Shown in pieces: positions 1 to 4,280 of a stretch of DNA of 8,124 nt; positions within the stretch are counted from its first letter, which is position 1; the number at the start of each line of letters is the position of its first letter. The stretch is taken from contig JAKUSY010000041.1 in the NCBI GenBank assembly GCA_022451445.1, forward strand, positions 4,456 to 12,579, given 5' to 3'. Under the pieces are notes generated by a model that was given only the letters and a program-made list of their open reading frames with translations, made no database searches and was not told the origin of the DNA. Source of the DNA: Planctomycetota bacterium (GTDB lineage: Bacteria > Planctomycetota > UBA8108). The translations under genes and the position numbers were made by a program.

Positions 1-958
1 TGATGACCAGGAGGTGGGTCCCGAGGACGGCGCTCGTGTCGAGGAGGGCGGCGATGGTTCTGCGCTCAGCTGTGAGGGGCCCCTGGTAGAGGATCGGGTA
101 TCTCGAGACTGTGAAATTCCAGCGATGATTGGCGGTGACGTACCAGCGGCTTCCCGGGAACCAGGCGCTCAGCCGGGCGCTCAGCCCGGCTCCCGTACTG
201 TTCTGTTCCTGCAGAAGCCACATGTCGGCATCGATCGCCTCGAAGATCCTTCGGAAATGAGGAGCTCGCTCCTCGTTGAGGATGCCGGGGTTTTTGACGT
301 TGTAGGTGCTCAGGCGGATCGAGCCCTCCGGCCGCGGACCGAGGCTGATCGGCTCGGCGGGAGGTACGCGCTCCGGGTCGATGGTATAGGAGACTCCTCC
401 CGGCAGGTCGGGAAGGAGATCGCCCTCGCTGTTCGAGCTCGAGAGCACGATGGATATTCTCCTGCCGGCGGACTCGAGAGCGATGGCATCGCGGGCGATA
501 CAGATTTCGAAAATTCCCGAGGTGACGGTGGGGGCGCTGAGGATAGAGAGGTTGGTGTGCCGGAGTCCGCGGCTGCCGTTTTCGCTATGCCGGGTTCCCG
601 ACCGGCAGCCGAAACACCACTCGATCTCCGCCCCGATACCGTGAAAGGATCTCCCTGTCCGGGAGTCGCCATCGGTATCGATGAAAAGACGCATTGTGTT
701 CCAGTCGTGCAGAAGCTCCTCTTCTCCATGAAAGGCGAGGTAGATGAAGAGGCGGTCTTCATCATTTGTGATCCTGAGTTCGGAGAAATCTTCGTCGCCG
801 GCCGTCCCATCTCCGGCGGGATCGAGCTGGGAGGTCGAGACCTCGTTCCAGTCTTCGAAAAGTCCATCGAGGACGACAGGATCGGAGGGCACTGCCCGCG
901 CCGGGAGCAGCGTCAGCGCGGACAGCAAGAGCGTCCTGGGAAAGGATTGGCTGTACAT
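1..958 (-). CDS. Secreted CBM9-like / endonuclease-exonuclease-phosphatase (EEP) family protein, partial
   Basis: The reading frame opens at ATG 958-956 and stays open to the window edge, giving 319 codons with the C-terminus missing. A Shine-Dalgarno GGAGG (968-972) sits 9 nt upstream. Residues 1-22 form a Sec-type signal peptide with a hydrophobic core (TLLLSALTLLPA) and an ARA cleavage site. Residues about 28-200 resemble CBM9-like domains: the opening VLDGLFEDWNEV and the strand FIDTDGDSRTG are typical of that fold. From about residue 214 an EEP domain begins, with STYNVKN (Asn220, a metal/phosphate-site position), LLQEQ (Glu251, the metal-binding Glu) and SRYPIL (285-290). The catalytic Asp/His residues expected further on lie outside the window. 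EEP proteins cleave phosphodiester or phosphomonoester bonds in nucleic acids, lipids or inositol phosphates; the substrate here cannot be told. Export plus a carbohydrate-binding-type domain suggests periplasmic or surface action. It may follow the dehydrogenase genes in one transcript or have its own promoter. Confidence 0.85.
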   Translation of the reverse strand, partial: MYSQSFPRTLLLSALTLLPARAVPSDPVVLDGLFEDWNEVSTSQLDPAGDGTAGDEDFSELRITNDEDRLFIYLAFHGEEELLHDWNTMRLFIDTDGDSRTGRSFHGIGAEIEWCFGCRSGTRHSENGSRGLRHTNLSILSAPTVTSGIFEICIARDAIALESAGRRISIVLSSSNSEGDLLPDLPGGVSYTIDPERVPPAEPISLGPRPEGSIRLSTYNVKNPGILNEERAPHFRRIFEAIDADMWLLQEQNSTGAGLSARLSAWFPGSRWYVTANHRWNFTVSRYPILYQGPLTAERRTIAALLDTSAVLGTHLLVI

Positions 959-1033
959 TCCGGGAAACCTCCAGAGAGGGCTCGCCTTTGGTCGCCGGAG
1001 CCGAACTTGCCCGGCGCATGGCCCTGCAGGATG

Positions 1034-1062
1034 ATGTTCATGCCTTGGAGCTTTGGGGTCAA
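1034..1062 (-). promoter_or_regulatory. Possible sigma70-like promoter for the EEP gene
   Basis: On the minus strand TTGACC (1062-1057) matches five of six -35 bases. It is followed after exactly 17 nt by GAACAT (1039-1034), a weak -10 with three of six matches. Initiation would fall near 1027, leaving a leader of about 70 nt before the start at 958. This is the only promoter-like pair I found in the 211-bp gap between the dehydrogenase stop and the EEP gene, and I saw no clear intrinsic terminator there. Chance occurrence is quite possible. Confidence 0.25.
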
Positions 1063-1169
1063 GTACGGTATCGGGTCCGTGAAGCGCCGGGAGCGGACGC
1101 GGCGAAACCCGGCGGCTATGGATGTGGGAGGGACGGCCGCGCCGGCTGGAACGGATTTTCGCGGAACTC

Positions 1170-2510
1170 TCAGAGCTCGGAGATCTTCGGCAGCTTCCAG
1201 GGGGCGCGGTATTCAGCGCGCGTCAGGTAGCGGTCGGCTTTGCTGTCGCCCTTGAAGCTGGTCGTTCCGGGATCAAATTTCAAGGTCCGCCCCGAACGCC
1301 ACGACGCATTGGCCAGGTGGCAGAGCATGCTGGAGGGGTGCCCCACCGTGGCCAGGTCCGCCGCCGGTTTCTTCCTGGTCTTCATGCAGTCGAGGAAATC
1401 TCGAACGTGGATACTCGTCTGGTCGAGGTTGGATCCCCCGGAGGATTTCTTGACCAGCGCTCCCCCGTGGCGGTATGCGCGCCAGCGCCCGTTGGCGAGG
1501 ATCACGTAGCCCTTGTCGCCGTAGACTGCCGCTCCCTCGGCTTCATCGTGGAGTTTGTAGGGTGACCAGATCCGCATCTCGTAGGTGAGCAGGCAATTGC
1601 CGTAGTCGAAGTTCGCCATCAGGGTGTCGGGCCATTCCTGCGCATCATCGAAATACAGCTTGCCGCCGCTGGCCGAGACACTGCGGGGAAGGCTCGGGAG
1701 CTTCTCGCCCTGGGCCTCGAGTCCCGTCTGCAGCGCCCAGCGGGCGTAATCGATCCGGTGGACGCCGTCGTTGCCGACATCGCCGGTGCCGTAGTCGAAG
1801 AACCAGCGCCAGTTGCCGTGGAAGCGCAGGCGGTTGAAGGACCGCTTTGGAGCCGGGCCGAGCCACATGTCGTAATCGACCTCTTTTGGAGCCGGTCCAT
1901 CCGCCGGATGCCCAAGGCCGCCCTGCTTCATGCTCTCCCAGGCGGTCGCGTAGCGGACCTTGCCGAGAGAGCCTCTCGCGATGTATTCGTTGGCTTCCTT
2001 CATGTGGGGACCACTGCGTGCCTGGGTTCCCATCTGGACGACACGCTTGTGCTTCGTGGCGGCGGCCGCCATGGTGCAGCTCTCGATGACGTTGTGGCTG
2101 TCGGGTTTCTCGGTATAGACGTCCTTGCCCGCCATGCAGGCGAGGATTGTCGGGATCGCGTGCCAATGGTCAGGCGTCCCCAGGACGATCGCGTCGATGT
2201 TCTTGTCATCGATCGCTTTTCTGAAATCACCGAGGCCGGCGGGGTTGTGGCGACCGTCTTTTTTCGTTTCCGAGATCCTCCTGTTGAGCACGCGGGAGTC
2301 GACATCGCAGATTCCGGCGATCTCGACATCTTTCATCGACGCGAAGGTCCGCAGGAGATTGTTGCCCCGGCCGTTGACGCCGATGACCGCGACCCGGATG
2401 CGCTCGGCGGCCGGGAGCTTCCGCCCGGCCGCGGAGATGGATGGGAAACCGCCCGCCAGGGAGAGCCCCAGCAGCCCGCTGGATTTTTTCAGGAACGATC
2501 TTCGTTTCAT
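1170..2510 (-). CDS. Gfo/Idh/MocA family oxidoreductase with twin-arginine signal
   Basis: A 446-residue NAD(P)-dependent dehydrogenase of the Gfo/Idh/MocA family, which oxidises or reduces sugars, polyols and related cyclitols. The N-terminus MKRRSFLKKSS followed by a hydrophobic stretch and SISAAG is a twin-arginine signal, so the protein is probably exported folded with its cofactor. The Rossmann dinucleotide-binding motif GVNGRG is at residues 44-49, CDVD at 68-71, TPDHWH at 112-117, and the family EKP motif (with the expected catalytic-site Lys135) at 134-136. The C-terminal half carries WLGPAP (216-221) and a WRWFFDYGTGDVGNDGVHRID stretch (about 234-254), characteristic of the bacterial-type C-terminal domain. 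A Shine-Dalgarno AAGGAG lies 9 nt before the ATG. It begins 42 bp after the stop of a second family member, so the two form an operon and may act on successive steps or as partners. The substrate is not evident. Family assignment is firm. Confidence 0.95.
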   Translation of the reverse strand: MKRRSFLKKSSGLLGLSLAGGFPSISAAGRKLPAAERIRVAVIGVNGRGNNLLRTFASMKDVEIAGICDVDSRVLNRRISETKKDGRHNPAGLGDFRKAIDDKNIDAIVLGTPDHWHAIPTILACMAGKDVYTEKPDSHNVIESCTMAAAATKHKRVVQMGTQARSGPHMKEANEYIARGSLGKVRYATAWESMKQGGLGHPADGPAPKEVDYDMWLGPAPKRSFNRLRFHGNWRWFFDYGTGDVGNDGVHRIDYARWALQTGLEAQGEKLPSLPRSVSASGGKLYFDDAQEWPDTLMANFDYGNCLLTYEMRIWSPYKLHDEAEGAAVYGDKGYVILANGRWRAYRHGGALVKKSSGGSNLDQTSIHVRDFLDCMKTRKKPAADLATVGHPSSMLCHLANASWRSGRTLKFDPGTTSFKGDSKADRYLTRAEYRAPWKLPKISEL

Positions 2511-2519
2511 CCGCAGGTT

Positions 2520-2526
2520 CTCCTTT
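2520..2526 (-). promoter_or_regulatory. Shine-Dalgarno of the downstream dehydrogenase
   Basis: AAAGGAG on the minus strand, 9 nt before ATG 2510-2508. It fixes the start of the downstream dehydrogenase. The same 9-nt spacing is seen at the EEP gene, so it is a useful ruler for judging the ambiguous start of the upstream dehydrogenase. Confidence 0.75.
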
Positions 2527-2552
2527 GACGTCGCAGAGTGGAAACAGATCTC

Positions 2553-3827
2553 CTATAGGGAAACCTCCCAGCCCTTCCTGAAGGTTGAGTGGGTGTAGGC
2601 CCTGGCCTCAGGGGTCCCGACGGCTTCGATCTTTTCAGGCTTCCAGTCAAAGCTCTTTCCACAGCGGTAGGCCGCGTTGCCGAGCAGGACGGTTTCGGTC
2701 ATGGGGCCGGAGTAATCAAAATTACAGGTGGCCGGCGCGCCTCCCTTGCAGGCAAGGATCCACTCCTTGTGGAAGCCCGGAGAGTCCGCCAGGAACTTGT
2801 CCGGAGCCTTGAAGTCCTTGAACTTCTCCTCGGGGTAGAGCTTTCGCTTGCCGATGTCACAGAGGAGCATGCCCTCGGAGCCGATGAAGAGGGTGCCTGA
2901 TCCGAAGTGAGGCAGCTTGTGCTTTTTGAGGACCTCCGGGCCGCTCTTGGAGTGGTACCAGTGGAGGGATACGGGCGGGTTATTTCCACGCGCGGGGAAT
3001 TGGAAGCGCGTCTTCAATGATTTCGGGGTGCGGTCGGCATCGACTTCCGGTCCTGAGGCCTCGACCCGCACGGGGTGCTTCAGCTCGAGGGCCCAGTAGG
3101 GGATGTCCAGGATGTGGCATCCCCAATTACCGGTTTCGCCCGTTCCGAAGTCCCACCAGAAGCGCCAGTTGTAGGGGGCGTAGGCGGGGCTGTAGGGGCG
3201 TGAGCGCGCGGGCCCTAGCCAGAGATCCCATTTGAGATGTTCAGGAACCGGCGGGTTGCCCTTGGGCATTCCAGGCATTCCCCTGCTTCCTCCTACCCAG
3301 GAATGGCACTCCCGGACCTCTCCGATGGCTTTTTTCCGGATGAGCTCGACGACCCGGTGAACGTTTCCGATCGTATGGCGCTGGACGCCGAGCTGGGTGG
3401 CGACCTTCTGCTTGCGGGCGAGGTCGGTCATGATGCGGACCTCCTCTACCGAATGGGCCAGCGGCTTTTCGCAATAGAGATGCTTGCCGAGCTCCAGCGC
3501 CGTGACAGCCGGATGGAAGTGGGCATGGTCGGGCGTGCTGACGGACACCGCGTCGATGTCCTTCGACATCGAATCGAACATCTTGCGGAAGTCGTAGAAT
3601 TTCTTCGCCCTGGGTAACTTGGCGTAGGCGTTTCCCGCCCTGCTGTCATCGACATCGCAGAGGGCGACAATGTTCTGGTTCGCAAGGGAATTCAGGTTGG
3701 CCCGTCCGCGGCCTCCGATGCCGATGCAGGCGATGTTGAGCTTCTCGCTCGGGAGCGATCCATAGCTGGCCGAGGTGCTGCCCGCGATCCAGGCCCCGAT
3801 TCCGGCCATCGCCGTGTTTCGAAGCAT
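2553..3827 (-). CDS. Gfo/Idh/MocA family oxidoreductase (first gene of the pair)
   Basis: A second Gfo/Idh/MocA dehydrogenase, 424 residues from the first ATG. The Rossmann motif GIGGRG is at residues 36-41, CDVDD at 57-61, STPDHAHFHP at 97-106, and the family EKP motif at 120-122 within YCEKPLAHS. The C-terminal domain has WDLWLGPARSRPYSP (about 200-214) and WRFWWDFGTGETGNWGCHILD (about 221-241), typical of exported planctomycete-type members. Its sequence differs clearly from the neighbouring paralog, so this is not a recent duplication. The ATG at 3827 is poorly supported: GGGAG abuts it directly, and the leader then lacks twin arginines. Reading eight codons upstream in frame adds TQRISRRE, creating a proper SRREMLR twin-arginine motif, but the upstream codon at the right distance from the Shine-Dalgarno is ACG. 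The probable role is periplasmic oxidation of a sugar or polyol; the substrate is unknown. Confidence 0.93.
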   Translation of the reverse strand: MLRNTAMAGIGAWIAGSTSASYGSLPSEKLNIACIGIGGRGRANLNSLANQNIVALCDVDDSRAGNAYAKLPRAKKFYDFRKMFDSMSKDIDAVSVSTPDHAHFHPAVTALELGKHLYCEKPLAHSVEEVRIMTDLARKQKVATQLGVQRHTIGNVHRVVELIRKKAIGEVRECHSWVGGSRGMPGMPKGNPPVPEHLKWDLWLGPARSRPYSPAYAPYNWRFWWDFGTGETGNWGCHILDIPYWALELKHPVRVEASGPEVDADRTPKSLKTRFQFPARGNNPPVSLHWYHSKSGPEVLKKHKLPHFGSGTLFIGSEGMLLCDIGKRKLYPEEKFKDFKAPDKFLADSPGFHKEWILACKGGAPATCNFDYSGPMTETVLLGNAAYRCGKSFDWKPEKIEAVGTPEARAYTHSTFRKGWEVSL

Positions 3828-3848
3828 CTCCCGTCGGCTGATTCGTTG

Positions 3849-3866
3849 CGTCTTGTCGTCTCTCCT
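3849..3866 (-). promoter_or_regulatory. Shine-Dalgarno and likely non-AUG (ACG) start of the first dehydrogenase
   Basis: AGGAGA (3866-3861) is the best ribosome-binding site upstream of the first dehydrogenase. Nine nucleotides after it lies ACG (3851-3849), in frame with the gene. The other two well-defined minus-strand genes here also use 9-nt spacing. Starting at ACG gives a 432-residue product carrying a twin-arginine motif. No ATG, GTG or TTG occurs in frame between the stop at 3926-3924 and ATG 3827. Either ACG is used as a weak start, or an ATG was mutated or misread. Confidence 0.5.
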
Positions 3867-3890
3867 GGGTATGTGTTCTGCAGGGGGGGT

Positions 3891-3927
3891 GGTATCAGAC
3901 AGATGTAAGGTTACTACAGGGTATCAG
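3891..3927 (-). promoter_or_regulatory. Direct repeat in the leader of the dehydrogenase operon
   Basis: The octamer GGTATCAG occurs twice on the plus strand (3891-3898 and 3920-3927), 29 bp apart start to start. On the transcribed strand it reads CTGATACC. It lies in the roughly 130-bp stretch between the tRNA terminator and the dehydrogenase start, where the operon promoter must be if it is not read through from the tRNA. Repeats about three helical turns apart can be regulator sites, but two 8-mers are weak evidence. I could not identify a convincing -35/-10 pair here. Confidence 0.25.
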
Positions 3928-3982
3928 GCTGAAAACCCGATCTCCACAGTCAGCCCTCTCGGCGCCGCGGGGTTTTTCCATG

Positions 3983-4023
3983 AAAAAAGAGAGCGATGGA
4001 AAGGTCATTCCGTCGCTCTCTTT
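3983..4023 (-). terminator. Intrinsic terminator after tRNA-Ala
   Basis: On the minus strand, just past the tRNA 3' end, GAGAGCGACGG (4020-4010) pairs with CCATCGCTCTC (3999-3989), with one G-U type mismatch. Flanking AAA/TTT and two inner A-T pairs lengthen the stem to about 16 bp, with a loop of about 6 nt. It is followed by six T residues (complement of 3988-3983). This is a textbook Rho-independent terminator. It ends the tRNA transcript 10 nt past the CCA and separates it from the dehydrogenase operon. Confidence 0.88.
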
Positions 4024-4033
4024 AAGCGTGTCC

Positions 4034-4109
4034 TGGTGGAGGATACGGGACTTGAACCCGTGACCTCAGCACTGCCAGTGCTGCGCTCTCCCAACTGAGC
4101 TAATCCCCC
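4034..4109 (-). tRNA. tRNA-Ala (anticodon GGC)
   Basis: A 76-nt cloverleaf with CCA encoded in the gene. The acceptor GGGGGAT pairs with ATCCTCC and includes the G3-U70 wobble pair, the classic alanine identity element, and the discriminator base is A73. The D arm is GCTC-AGTTGGGA-GAGC. The anticodon stem CAGCA/TGCTG encloses loop CTGGCAG, whose anticodon GGC is at 4076-4074. The variable loop is AGGTC and the T arm is ACGGG-TTCAAGT-CCCGT. It reads GCC and GCU alanine codons. It is transcribed divergently from the LeuRS-like gene. Confidence 0.97.
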
Positions 4110-4134
4110 GAATGTTTTATCTGCGGATCGATGA

Positions 4135-4153
4135 TACCTCATGAGGTACCTCA
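4135..4153. promoter_or_regulatory. Overlapping palindromes between divergent tRNA-Ala and LeuRS-like gene
   Basis: TACCTCATGAGGTA (4135-4148) is a perfect 14-bp palindrome. It overlaps a second perfect palindrome, TGAGGTACCTCA (4142-4153). The 7-mer TACCTCA therefore appears three times in alternating orientation within 19 bp. The element lies 26 bp upstream of the tRNA 5' end, about where the tRNA promoter -35 region should be, and about 130 bp upstream of the LeuRS-like start. The arrangement looks like a multimeric operator; no known regulator consensus was recognised. The rest of the 4110-4280 interval holds no ORF and no clear promoter. Confidence 0.4.
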
Positions 4154-4280
4154 GGGAGGCCCTAATATCTAGATCACTTGGATGGGTGTCAAGGCTGTTT
4201 TCAGGCCAGTCGCGGGGGTATAGGGATCGTCACAGGCCGGCCGTGTGTCTTTTCCGTTGAAACTTGCCGGTGGGGGTCTT

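Noticed and set aside
164..186. Tandem 12-bp repeat (GGCGCTCAGCC twice)
   Set aside because: It lies within the EEP coding frame and encodes LSARLSAW. Two copies of a GC-rich unit are too little to call a functional repeat.
310..867. 185-codon minus-strand frame starting MDFSKTGTRS
   Set aside because: It overlaps the EEP reading frame on the same strand in another phase. The Ser/Pro/Arg-rich product has no recognisable domain and is a frame shadow.
14..1255. 413-codon plus-strand open frame
   Set aside because: It is antisense to the EEP gene and the 3' end of a dehydrogenase. Its translation shows no family motif, whereas the minus-strand frame has a signal peptide, Shine-Dalgarno and domain signatures. 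Long antisense frames are expected at this GC content.
1758..2528. 256-codon plus-strand frame
   Set aside because: It is antisense to the confidently identified downstream dehydrogenase. No motif or ribosome-binding site supports it.
4200..4230. Promoter TTTTCA/TATAGG for the LeuRS-like gene
   Set aside because: The spacer is about 15 nt and both boxes match poorly; not enough support to annotate it.
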